Position numbers and translations under genes: made by a program. A stretch of 53,045 bases of DNA, from positions 22,880 to 75,924 of the forward strand of contig DFQC01000021.1 of NCBI GenBank assembly GCA_002377585.1, read 5' to 3'. Positions 34,557-43,465 of the stretch are shown here, in pieces (position 1 is the first letter of the stretch; every line of letters begins with the position of its first letter). The notes under the pieces are model-generated. The model did no database searches and was not told the DNA's origin. It worked only from the letters and a program-made list of their open reading frames with translations. Origin of the DNA: Anaerolineales bacterium UBA3499 (GTDB taxonomy: Bacteria > Chloroflexota > Anaerolineae > Anaerolineales > UBA11657).

Positions 34557-37500
34557 TTAGGCTGTAACTTCACCGCTTATGAGACTAAGTGCAGATACTG
34601 CTGCGAGCTGCCTATGTGCCGATACATTCTGTGGGTCAATCTCAACTGATTTTTTGAACATCAACATTGCTTCCGAATAATCCTTAAGTTGTTTCAAGGC
34701 TAGTCCAGCATTGAAATACAAATCGGGATTTGTAGGAGTGAGTTTTATAGAACTTGAATAGGCTTTATATGCTCTGTCAAACTGCTTGCGAGCTGCAAAA
34801 AGATTTCCTAGTATTTCCTGGAGTTTGCCAGAGTCTTGATTGTCACTCTGCAGTTTGGATGCATTGTCTAAGTGGATCATTGCTTTATCTAGGTCATTGT
34901 GTTGAATACATAACTCAGCAATACGTAAATGATAGTTGAAGTTTAGGGGCGCTAACTCTATGGCTTTGGTAAAAGCGTTTATGCTCTCTTCGAAATCGCC
35001 GGATTGCTCGTACAGGTCTCCTAGCATTTGCCAGGCATTTGGATTTTCGCCAAGCGATTCGATTGCTGACTCCATCACAGATAGTGCCTGGGTATATTTT
35101 GATGCTTCACTTAGAAGTCTAGCTTTTTCGATAATGACAGGTCCTGGATCATTAGTGTTTTCTATAGCGTGATCAATCGATACTAGAGCATTACTAGTAT
35201 CACCCTTTGCAGCATATAACTCTGCTAGAACTGTTAGGGCAGTACTGTTGTCAGGGTCTTGTTTGAGTATTTTTAGAGCATATGCTTCAGATTTATCTTT
35301 ATCTTCAAGGTGCACAGCACATTTTAGTACCCCTACAAGAGGTTTAATATTGTCGGGACTGAGTTTAGTGGCTTGTTGATATCGTTGCATTGCCGCTGAC
35401 ATGTCTTCTTGTTGCATACATACGTTACCAGCTTCGATTAGTAAATCAGCTTCAATATGTCCTTTATTTAGAGCTGCATCATACTGTTCTTTAGCGGCCG
35501 CAGCATCTCCATCAGCTGAATAGGCGCGCGCTAGTTCTATTTGATAATTGACAACAATATCTTCTTCCAGCTGTTGTTCTAATGATAGTCGTACTGCTTT
35601 GTGGAAATGGGATAATGCAGCGTCTGTTTCATTCTGTTCTCTATACAATGTTGCTAATTGAAAATGCCATGACGAGTGTTCTGGCTCTATTTGTATGGCT
35701 CGTTCTATAGCAGTTTTGGCATCATCTATATTTTCCAACAGTATGTTTATCTTTCCTAGCATGTAATGTGCTACAGCATCATTAGGGTCTATGGAAATTG
35801 CTCGTTCTATAGATTGTATCTGACCATCATAATCTTTGCGGACTGAGTAAATGTTACTTATCTCTAGTAGAGCATTTGTATTGTCAGGATATCGATCTAG
35901 TACCCATCGTACTGCTTGTTCGGATTTATCTAGCTGTCCGGATATTCTGTATGAGGCAGCTAAGGCACAATATATTTCGGCACTTTCTGTTTGACTTGCG
36001 GCCAGTTCTAATGCAGGAATAGCTGTTTCCATATCTCCAACAAGAGATTGAGCTCTAGCCAGCCATTCTTGCATTTCCATGGCATTAGAGCCTAGTTTCG
36101 CCAATCGTTCTAGAGCTATGGCAACAATTTTCCTTTCTTCGTCTGACCTTAGATCATTTCGCTCATATAATCTTCTGCGCTCTTGAGAACGCACTAATTC
36201 TGTTGCTATAGACATCAGTATGTTTTTGTCTGCTTCGATGGAGTCTACAGCTCGTGCCAGGGATTTTAATGCACTTTTGCGTCTTTCACTCTGTAGTAGT
36301 ACTATCCCGGCATTTGTAAGCACGTCAATGTCAGTTGGTGCATGAGATAGCGCTTTCTCAGCTTCCTTGGCTGCAGTTGAACTATTTGTCGTCAAGGAAA
36401 GTACGCGTGCTAACATGGCTCTATATATTCCTTTTTCTGGAAGCAGATCATTTGAAACTTTGAAGGCTGATAAAGCAGCGTCATAATTTTTTAATTGAAA
36501 ATGTAGGAGTCCAGCACGATAAGATGTATCCGCTGATTCAAAACAGTCGGCCCCAATAGTTTTTAGGTGTCTTTTAGCGCGGTTTTGTTCTCCTATTGCC
36601 ATAGCTGCTTCAGCAGCTCCTAGTACAGCTTTAGTACTTTCTGAGTCTATTTCAATTGCGGTTTCAAAAGCTGTGCTAGCTTCCTCATATCGATCCTGAA
36701 CCATAAGGACTTCGCCTAGTTTTTTCTGTAATACTGCATTCTGGGGGTCTTCAATTAGAGCTTTTTGCCAAAGAGCAGTGGCCTTGGCCTTCTGTTTTTG
36801 TTTAATCAGAGAGTCCCCAGCACGTGCTAAGTAAGATGCTCGTGATGAGTCAGTTGAATGATCTTCTTTGTTTGATAAATCGGCAGCGCGGAGAAATGTA
36901 TCATGGGCATGCTGATATTGCTGAGATTCAAATTGTGATTCTCCTAGCATTCCTAGTACATCTATATCATCGGGATCAATACTAATTGCTTGGTTTAAGA
37001 CATCTAAGGCAGCTTTTTCTTCTCCAAGCATAATAAGACAATCTGCCATTTGTTTATGAAATTTGGCATTTTGTGGTTCAAGTGTTAGTGCCTTATCAAG
37101 GGCAGTTTTTGATTCTGACCATCGTTTTGAATTCTGATAAAGTTTAGATAAATTACTGTAAACACTTGCGTCCGTAGGATCAAGTGCACTAGCCCGATGA
37201 AGAAGTTCTATAGCTCGTTGTTGATTTCCGGCTTTTGATGACACCAAAGCAGTTTCCTTGATCGAAATAGTGTCGTCAGGTGCAAGATTAATAACTTGCT
37301 CCAAGTATGGCATTGCCTCATTCCACATTTCTGCTTGCACAAATGCTTTAGATAGTGCTTTTTGCAATCGTAAATCAGATGTATGTTTTTTGGCAACTGG
37401 AACTAAGGTGGCTATCGCAGCTTTGTAATTATCTAATGCCAGATAGCAGGCACCAATCTTTGCTGATAAATTTATATCCTCAGGAGTTATGTTGATTGCT

Positions 37501-39827
37501 CTTTGATATATTCTGAGAGCATTTTCCCAATCTGAGATGCTCTCTAGGACAGTTCCGTATGTGGATAGTAGTTTTACATCGTCAGTCTGATCGTCTACTA
37601 GTGGTTCTAGGTTTACACGAGCAACTTCGTATTCTTGTAATTCAAGAGCTAGTTCGCCTGTTAGTTGCGATAGGTTACTAGAACTCAAACCTGATGCTTG
37701 TGCTCTTTGCAAAGAATCGAGTGCTGAGCTAGTATCGCCAATTTCTTGATAAGCTGTTCCAAGATCATGCCATACCGCTCCGTCTGCCGGAGAAAGTTCA
37801 GATGCTTGTTGTAGAGCATTTACTGCCTCTAAATAATTGTTTTCAGCAATTAACGCTTTCCCATATTGATGGTGTATACGCCCATCGTTTGGTTGCAGAG
37901 TTGAAGCTTCTTTCAGAGACTGTATTGCCATTTCATTGTCTTGCATAGTTAACTGTAGTTCTCCAATCTCTGCTAACAACATACCCTTGCTGATGCTATC
38001 ATCTATGCTAATGTTGGCATGTCCAGACTTTAGAGCGCTATATGCTCTATCGTATTCCCCACGAAGTTTGTGGAATGAAGCAATGGCTTGCCATGGTTCG
38101 GGAGATTGAGGTGCTATTTGAGTAGCTTTCTGGAAATGTTGACTAGCCAATTCAGTTTCACCGAGCTTTAGTAAAGATTGGGCTAGCAATGTGTGAGCCA
38201 CTCCTAATTTTGCGCGATCGTGATTGGATGCATTTTGATCGATTTCGTTATTCGACAGAATATTTTCGCATTGATTGCGCGTTTTTTCCGGTTGCCCAGA
38301 GTTGAGTGCACATCTGGCAAATTGAAGTTGAATATTAGTATCATTGGGACTGATATTTAGGGCCTTTTCCCAATGCAAGAGCGCTTCTACATAATTGGGA
38401 GGCATTACAGCATCTTGATAAGTGAGAGCTTCTGCTAAAGCTATTCTATTCTCAGCTGATTGGGTTTCAAGTGCTACTGCTTCAAATGCCGTTTGACGCG
38501 CATCTTGTATGCGTCCACATGCTAACAAGTGTTTAGATTGTTGTACTAACAGACTGGCAGGAGCTTTTGAGATTGGTATGGCTTTCTCAAGGGCTAGAGA
38601 AGCATCTTGATGTGCTCCAGACGCACCCAAAATATTTGCTAATTCTGATAGCTCGGATGATGAATTGATGGAGTCTACAATATCGGATGCAGTTGCAGAG
38701 GCGAGCACAATATCTCCATTTGAGTAATATGCTCGGGCAAGAGCAAGTTGACTGCGGGGAGTTTTATGATCAATGTGTGATAGGATTTCCAAGGCATCAC
38801 CTGGAATGCCAAGTGCAATCTTTGCTTCAGCAGTGTGTATAGCCAACTCAGTTAAATCACCGCCGAAATCTTTAGCTTGCTCAAAGGCTGCAAGTGCGCT
38901 AACAGCATCACCTTGTTCAAGCGCAGCCTTTCCAAGACGCATGGCTAATTTGTTGGTTAGGGATTGAGAAGCTTGTAGAGTGTCAGCTAATTTATCGAGT
39001 GCATATTCGGAGTCAGTCTCAATTGCTAATAGGCTTTCCATTGTGTGTTCAGCAAGAGAATCTGAAAAATTTGACAGCTGTTCAGTGTTTTGTGTTATAT
39101 CAGGAATATCTAAATTGCTATCATTTACTAAGTCATGTAGTTCGGGATTTGATGACTTTTTCAGAGCAACTGCGAGGCATAAACGTGCTTTGGGCAGGAG
39201 GTTTTCAGACGATGACCTTATAAGTGCATATTGTGTTTGAGGTGTTTCATTTGATTCCAAAATGTGTATAGCAAGTTCAGATAGGTTGAAAGGTTCAGTT
39301 GTGAACAGTGTTTCTATTAAAGACTCATTTGCCTCTATTAGTCCATACAGACAGGTTATAGGTAGACGCCATATATTTGGATGCTTAGATGCTTCTTCAG
39401 CTATTTGTGTTAACTTGTCATCTTTTTGCACGATCTCTTGTCTTAGTGCAACTGCAGCTTCAGTTGCACTAATTAGCGAGTCGGAGTCAGTGTCAGTGGA
39501 GGCAGAGTATATGATTTTACCGGCAAAGAGGGATTTATATGCATTATGCAATCTTTCTCTACCCGCTAATGTTTCTGTAAGCCAACTGTAGGGATCAGGG
39601 GATGCCTCAGGAATTAGGCTTGATATAGTGTGCAATCCCAATACTCCTGGTTTCCACTTGCCTAATTCACCGGAGTCGTCGTTGGACAACAATGACTCTA
39701 AGACACCTGGATGCCTACAAGCTGATAGCATTGCAGGCTCTACTCGCAGCCTACGACATATCTCTGACCATGTAGATTCAGGCAGCGCTTCTGTGATTTG
39801 ATGAGTAACCTGATACGTACTAAGCAT
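34557..39827 (-). CDS. Giant tetratricopeptide-repeat scaffold protein (1756 aa)
   Basis: A very long soluble protein with no signal, no membrane segment and no recognisable enzyme domain. After about 330 residues of more divergent helical sequence it consists almost wholly of 34-residue TPR units to the end; typical ones contain DAVWHDLGTAYQEIGDTSSAL-like text (seen as VWHDLGTAYQEIGDTSSAL) and AHYMLGKINILLENIDDA. I estimate some 35-45 repeats. Such superhelices bind partners. The C-terminal unit ends ALSLISGEVTA. It starts nine bases after a 103-aa membrane protein gene, both downstream of a sigma-54 site. The likely partners are the TPR-peptidase and the membrane protein, by neighbourhood only. 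Internal repeats make it prone to rearrangement, but the frame is intact. Confidence 0.88.
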   Translation of the reverse strand: MLSTYQVTHQITEALPESTWSEICRRLRVEPAMLSACRHPGVLESLLSNDDSGELGKWKPGVLGLHTISSLIPEASPDPYSWLTETLAGRERLHNAYKSLFAGKIIYSASTDTDSDSLISATEAAVALRQEIVQKDDKLTQIAEEASKHPNIWRLPITCLYGLIEANESLIETLFTTEPFNLSELAIHILESNETPQTQYALIRSSSENLLPKARLCLAVALKKSSNPELHDLVNDSNLDIPDITQNTEQLSNFSDSLAEHTMESLLAIETDSEYALDKLADTLQASQSLTNKLAMRLGKAALEQGDAVSALAAFEQAKDFGGDLTELAIHTAEAKIALGIPGDALEILSHIDHKTPRSQLALARAYYSNGDIVLASATASDIVDSINSSSELSELANILGASGAHQDASLALEKAIPISKAPASLLVQQSKHLLACGRIQDARQTAFEAVALETQSAENRIALAEALTYQDAVMPPNYVEALLHWEKALNISPNDTNIQLQFARCALNSGQPEKTRNQCENILSNNEIDQNASNHDRAKLGVAHTLLAQSLLKLGETELASQHFQKATQIAPQSPEPWQAIASFHKLRGEYDRAYSALKSGHANISIDDSISKGMLLAEIGELQLTMQDNEMAIQSLKEASTLQPNDGRIHHQYGKALIAENNYLEAVNALQQASELSPADGAVWHDLGTAYQEIGDTSSALDSLQRAQASGLSSSNLSQLTGELALELQEYEVARVNLEPLVDDQTDDVKLLSTYGTVLESISDWENALRIYQRAINITPEDINLSAKIGACYLALDNYKAAIATLVPVAKKHTSDLRLQKALSKAFVQAEMWNEAMPYLEQVINLAPDDTISIKETALVSSKAGNQQRAIELLHRASALDPTDASVYSNLSKLYQNSKRWSESKTALDKALTLEPQNAKFHKQMADCLIMLGEEKAALDVLNQAISIDPDDIDVLGMLGESQFESQQYQHAHDTFLRAADLSNKEDHSTDSSRASYLARAGDSLIKQKQKAKATALWQKALIEDPQNAVLQKKLGEVLMVQDRYEEASTAFETAIEIDSESTKAVLGAAEAAMAIGEQNRAKRHLKTIGADCFESADTSYRAGLLHFQLKNYDAALSAFKVSNDLLPEKGIYRAMLARVLSLTTNSSTAAKEAEKALSHAPTDIDVLTNAGIVLLQSERRKSALKSLARAVDSIEADKNILMSIATELVRSQERRRLYERNDLRSDEERKIVAIALERLAKLGSNAMEMQEWLARAQSLVGDMETAIPALELAASQTESAEIYCALAASYRISGQLDKSEQAVRWVLDRYPDNTNALLEISNIYSVRKDYDGQIQSIERAISIDPNDAVAHYMLGKINILLENIDDAKTAIERAIQIEPEHSSWHFQLATLYREQNETDAALSHFHKAVRLSLEQQLEEDIVVNYQIELARAYSADGDAAAAKEQYDAALNKGHIEADLLIEAGNVCMQQEDMSAAMQRYQQATKLSPDNIKPLVGVLKCAVHLEDKDKSEAYALKILKQDPDNSTALTVLAELYAAKGDTSNALVSIDHAIENTNDPGPVIIEKARLLSEASKYTQALSVMESAIESLGENPNAWQMLGDLYEQSGDFEESINAFTKAIELAPLNFNYHLRIAELCIQHNDLDKAMIHLDNASKLQSDNQDSGKLQEILGNLFAARKQFDRAYKAYSSSIKLTPTNPDLYFNAGLALKQLKDYSEAMLMFKKSVEIDPQNVSAHRQLAAVSALSLISGEVTA

Positions 39828-39836
39828 CAGGCGGTA

Positions 39837-40148
39837 TTATTTCACTATCCAGTATGCGGATAACATAAAAAACAGGCCAACTAGTACTAAGAAGGCGCCA
39901 ACACCGGCAGAGGTTCTCACGAGCTGATTGACTGAGTTGAGTAGAGCAGAAGCTGTCTGACTAATACTGCTAACATTTTGTCTTAATCCCTTTTGTCCTA
40001 TTCTGGCAGATTGGGATGCTAGTGCGCGCGCTGATGGTGTGTATTCCTTAGCTAATAGCTTTCGTAGTCCAGCAACCAGAAATATGGCACTAAATATAAG
40101 CTGGGCAATTGGTATCAGTAGGCGTATATTTTCAAGTGTTATTGGCAT
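39837..40148 (-). CDS. Two-TM small membrane protein paired with the giant TPR protein
   Basis: 103 residues from ATG 40148, which has a GAGG ribosome site about eight bases upstream. Two membrane helices (about residues 10-28 and 80-100) flank a polar, Ser/Ala/Gln-rich middle (ARALASQSARIGQKGL and SSISQTASALLNSVNQL) likely to form a helical hairpin. The frame extends to a GTG at 40217, but that start lies upstream of the sigma-54 promoter at 40197-40212 and would be excluded from its transcript. It ends nine bases before the giant TPR gene. No family recognised; it may anchor the TPR scaffold at the membrane (inference). Confidence 0.7.
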   Translation of the reverse strand: MPITLENIRLLIPIAQLIFSAIFLVAGLRKLLAKEYTPSARALASQSARIGQKGLRQNVSSISQTASALLNSVNQLVRTSAGVGAFLVLVGLFFMLSAYWIVK

Positions 40149-40196
40149 TTGAGGACCTCTATTAAATCTAAACTTTCCTAGCTTATTAGAGATTGT

Positions 40197-40212
40197 TGCA
40201 ACATTTATGCCA
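40197..40212 (-). promoter_or_regulatory. Sigma-54 promoter of the membrane protein/giant TPR pair
   Basis: The minus strand reads TGGCATA (40212-40206), four bases, then TTGCA (40201-40197). Only one consensus position (C to T in TGGCAC) differs; the essential GG and GC keep the exact ten-base spacing. The predicted start is about 40186, giving a 38-base leader to ATG 40148 that includes the ribosome site. Confidence 0.7.
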
Positions 40213-40241
40213 AACACAATTGCAAGATGGCAGAAATATGC

Positions 40242-41459
40242 TTACTTTTTTCGTTTTACCTTACTTGATTTCTTTCGCTTGGTACGGCTTGCTGATTTCT
40301 TGATCTCTTCGGGCAAGTGACCAATATCTATTTGATTGGAGTCACATAGGAGTAGGGCACGTTCAATTGCGTTTTTCAATTCTCTTATGTTGCCTGGCCA
40401 CAGATATGCAGTGAGTGCTTCCATTGCTCTCGGTCGTACACCTGTTACTTGAGAACCAAAATCCATAGATAAACTTTTGATGAATGAACCAGCGAGAGCG
40501 GGGATATCCTCTGTACGATCCCTTAATGGTGGCATCACTATCTCTACCACATTTAGGCGGTAGTACAAATCCTCCCTAAATTCGCCGTCAGCAATCATTT
40601 GATTAATGTCTTTATTAGTGGCGGTAATTAACCTAATGTCTATTGCTATTTCTTTTGTGCCACCAACTCGTCGTATCACACGTTCTTCGAGGGCTCTTAG
40701 TAATTTGGCCTGCAAGTCAGACTTCATAGTAGATATTTCATCAAGGAAAAGACTGCTTCCATCAGCCACTTCCATTAAACCCAATTTACGCTTTGGTCCA
40801 GCTCCGGTGAATGCATTAGCTTCATGACCGAAAAGTTCGCTTTCAAGCATGTGATCTGATATAGCAGCGCAGTTGATGGTTACGGAAGCTTTATCTGACC
40901 GGGGACTTTGTCCGTGTAATAGTCCAGCTACCAGACTTTTGCCAGTACCAGTTTCTCCGGTAAGTAATACACTAGCTGGAGTTGGAGCTGCCCTTGATAT
41001 CAGATCATTTATCAAATTCATTGATTTCGATGAGCTTTGTACCCAATACTGGTCTGACCAACGTTCCTTACGGAGCTGAGCTAGCTCTCGATATAGCTTT
41101 ACTTGGTCACCAGCATTTTCAAGTGATCGTATGAGTCTTTCAGTGTCGATTGGCTTTGTTATAAAGTCGAATGCACCATTTTGCATGGCGTCGACTACAG
41201 TATCTATGTCTCCATAACCAGTCGCGACTATAACTGGTAAACTCGGTTTTTCTTGTGCAATTCTATCTAAAAGGGTAAAACCATTACCATCAGGTAGTTT
41301 TATGTCTAGAAGTACGATGTCAGCTGCATCTTGGTCTAAAACTTTGTGTGCTACCGCAAGATTTTCAGCCTCTATACTCTCATAACCTTTCTTGGAAAGT
41401 ATTTTGGTTAGAAATTTTCTTGGAGTTGGCTCGTCTTCAACTATGAGTACAGTGGTCAT
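40242..41459 (-). CDS. NtrC-family sigma-54 activator lacking a DNA-binding domain
   Basis: 405 residues. A receiver domain (about 1-120) has the phosphoacceptor Asp52 in LLDIKLPDG and Lys102 in ITKPID. The AAA+ domain has Walker A GETGTGKS (168-175), Walker B SLFLDEIS (236-243), and the sigma-54-contact loop NAFTGA (215-220) in place of the usual GAFTGA. The C-terminal sequence WPGNIRELKNAIERALLL ends the AAA+ fold, then the protein stops with a lysine/arginine-rich tail of about 20 residues instead of a Fis-type helix-turn-helix. Known activators without this domain (FlgR of Helicobacter, the chlamydial AtoC homologue) act from solution. It overlaps the kinase gene by one base (TAATG) and is surely its partner. 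Confidence 0.93.
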   Translation of the reverse strand: MTTVLIVEDEPTPRKFLTKILSKKGYESIEAENLAVAHKVLDQDAADIVLLDIKLPDGNGFTLLDRIAQEKPSLPVIVATGYGDIDTVVDAMQNGAFDFITKPIDTERLIRSLENAGDQVKLYRELAQLRKERWSDQYWVQSSSKSMNLINDLISRAAPTPASVLLTGETGTGKSLVAGLLHGQSPRSDKASVTINCAAISDHMLESELFGHEANAFTGAGPKRKLGLMEVADGSSLFLDEISTMKSDLQAKLLRALEERVIRRVGGTKEIAIDIRLITATNKDINQMIADGEFREDLYYRLNVVEIVMPPLRDRTEDIPALAGSFIKSLSMDFGSQVTGVRPRAMEALTAYLWPGNIRELKNAIERALLLCDSNQIDIGHLPEEIKKSASRTKRKKSSKVKRKK

Positions 41460-43465
41460 TATACTTTTTCCTCTTGTATTGCAGCTGGTAGGACTATTGT
41501 GAATACTGTGCCAACTGTTGGCCAGCTTTGGACTTTTATTGTACCTCGATGTGCATTAACAATTCTTTGAGATATTGCGAGTCCTAGACCAGTGCCTGCT
41601 TGTCTGGTGGTAAAAAATGGGTCAAATATACGGTCTAGTACTTCGGGGCTCATACCGGGACCCGTATCTCCAATGTTAATTACAACATGTTTACCTCTTA
41701 GTTCTGATTGAGGCTTAGAAGGTTGTACGGTAATGGTAATAGCTCCTCCTTCTGGTTCCATTGCATGCATTGCATTCGAAATCAAGTTGGTTACTACCTG
41801 CTCTATTTGAACGTCATCTGCTAGTGCTAATGGTGTTGTAGAAACTGATTCAACTTCAATCGAAATATCTCTTCGCTGTAATCTTTCACGCCATCTATTT
41901 GCAAGTGCTTCCATGCAATCTTGCATAGAGGTCTGTTCAATTTTTAGTTCTGTAGGTTTTACGATTAATAATATGTCTTGCAGCAATCTGTTGATTCGAG
42001 TGGCTTCTTCAAGGATCGATTCGACGGGTTCCTGTAGAGGATCGGCGGATTTGAGTTGCATTTGGAGATATTGTAATCCTGTAGTGATACCATTGAGTGG
42101 ATTACGTATTTCATGCGCGAATATAGCAGACAAATCTCCTAGTAGAGCTCGCTGTTCTAAGTGATGTGTTTTAGCTTCCATTGCCTTATGTTCACTATTA
42201 TCCTTTATTGCTATCAGACCCCCAGCAACTTTTCTGTCATTATCGTAAATGGGTACTGCTCTAAGTAGTACGTGTATTTCTTTTCCATCTCTACGAATTA
42301 ACGAAACTGAATGGCTAGTATATGTTTCTCGTTGTTCAAGTGCTTTTTGTATAGTACCTACCACTGGTGGTGATGCAACGAGTACATCGGAGATATGCAT
42401 ATCTTGGATTTCATCTAATTGGTATCCCAGTAGAGTCCCCGCAAGTGAATTTACCCGTGATATATTACCTTCTGTACTGACAGAGAATATACCATCTCCA
42501 GTCGTCTCCATAAGAGTATGCCAATGCTGCTCTAACGTTTCAATTTCGCTTGTATGTACTACAGCTGATTTCCAGTATCCTCCGAGTTCTAATATTGCAT
42601 TTAGAATTCGAGCGGCAATTGATAAGCGAATTGCGGTGGCGTCATCTATCAATTTACCTTTCCTAAATACGGCAACTAACATACCTGTACATGAGGCTTC
42701 ATATCCTAAAGGTTGTACAAGTACCACTTCGTAGCCTTTTTTACGAGCTACTCTACCAAAAATAGACTGAGTCACAGAACCATTTTTCCATGTGAATAGG
42801 GTAGTTCCTATAGCATCATCTGTGGCAGCTATTGAGGGAGGGAAGACGTTGTCGGAGTTTGTTGTAGCTATTAGACCAAATCCCGGCTCTAATTCTGCAG
42901 TATATATAGCTACTTCTTCTGCATCTAATAATGATTTACAGATAGGGGTAGATAGCATTATATTGTCAGCACTTGGATTCTGCATTAGACCAGTGAGTGA
43001 CTCCAGTGCAATAAAACGAGATGTGTCATTTTCCGTGATTGCGTTGCGAGGTGCTTCATCGTTTGCATCATATATAAAAATTAAAAGCAATTGCTCGTTA
43101 TTGTTACTCCTAAAGCATTGTAAGCTTAAGTTCTTTTTCTCGCCCGACCGGATGCGTATAGGCACATCACACGTTTTTGTTCGGGTTCCTAGAGGAGTTT
43201 CAACGATCGTGTTGACTAGATTGTCCAAATCGGTATAGTCGATCAGTGAGCTGAGGGTTAGTTTGCAAAGTTCTAATCTGGTATGACCTAGTATTTTGAC
43301 TGATTTTAGATTGGCATCGACAATTTTGCCCTTAGGTAGGGTAACGACTAGAAATGCCTGATTGATGTTTTCATGTAATAGTTGATATTTATCGGATGTT
43401 CGGGACGTAGAGAGAAAGGACAACAAAGATGAGGAGGATCTATTTTCGTAGGAAGGGGCCGTCAT
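41459..43465 (-). CDS. Soluble PAS-GAF-PAS sensor histidine kinase
   Basis: 668 residues with no membrane segment or signal peptide. A PAS-like domain spans about 25-135, a GAF-like domain 150-300 and a second PAS 312-425 (DGIFSVSTEGNISRVNSLAG). HisKA follows with phosphoacceptor His451 in FAHEIRNPLNG, then the ATPase domain with N box QVVTNLISNAMHAME, G1 IGDTGPGMS, F box FDPFFTT and G2 GTGLGLAIS. The layout matches NtrB-like kinases that sense internal cues. Its ends overlap rpoN and the activator by one base each (TAATG), so sigma factor, kinase and activator are made in a fixed ratio. The signal is unknown. Confidence 0.93.
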   Translation of the reverse strand: MTAPSYENRSSSSLLSFLSTSRTSDKYQLLHENINQAFLVVTLPKGKIVDANLKSVKILGHTRLELCKLTLSSLIDYTDLDNLVNTIVETPLGTRTKTCDVPIRIRSGEKKNLSLQCFRSNNNEQLLLIFIYDANDEAPRNAITENDTSRFIALESLTGLMQNPSADNIMLSTPICKSLLDAEEVAIYTAELEPGFGLIATTNSDNVFPPSIAATDDAIGTTLFTWKNGSVTQSIFGRVARKKGYEVVLVQPLGYEASCTGMLVAVFRKGKLIDDATAIRLSIAARILNAILELGGYWKSAVVHTSEIETLEQHWHTLMETTGDGIFSVSTEGNISRVNSLAGTLLGYQLDEIQDMHISDVLVASPPVVGTIQKALEQRETYTSHSVSLIRRDGKEIHVLLRAVPIYDNDRKVAGGLIAIKDNSEHKAMEAKTHHLEQRALLGDLSAIFAHEIRNPLNGITTGLQYLQMQLKSADPLQEPVESILEEATRINRLLQDILLIVKPTELKIEQTSMQDCMEALANRWRERLQRRDISIEVESVSTTPLALADDVQIEQVVTNLISNAMHAMEPEGGAITITVQPSKPQSELRGKHVVINIGDTGPGMSPEVLDRIFDPFFTTRQAGTGLGLAISQRIVNAHRGTIKVQSWPTVGTVFTIVLPAAIQEEKV

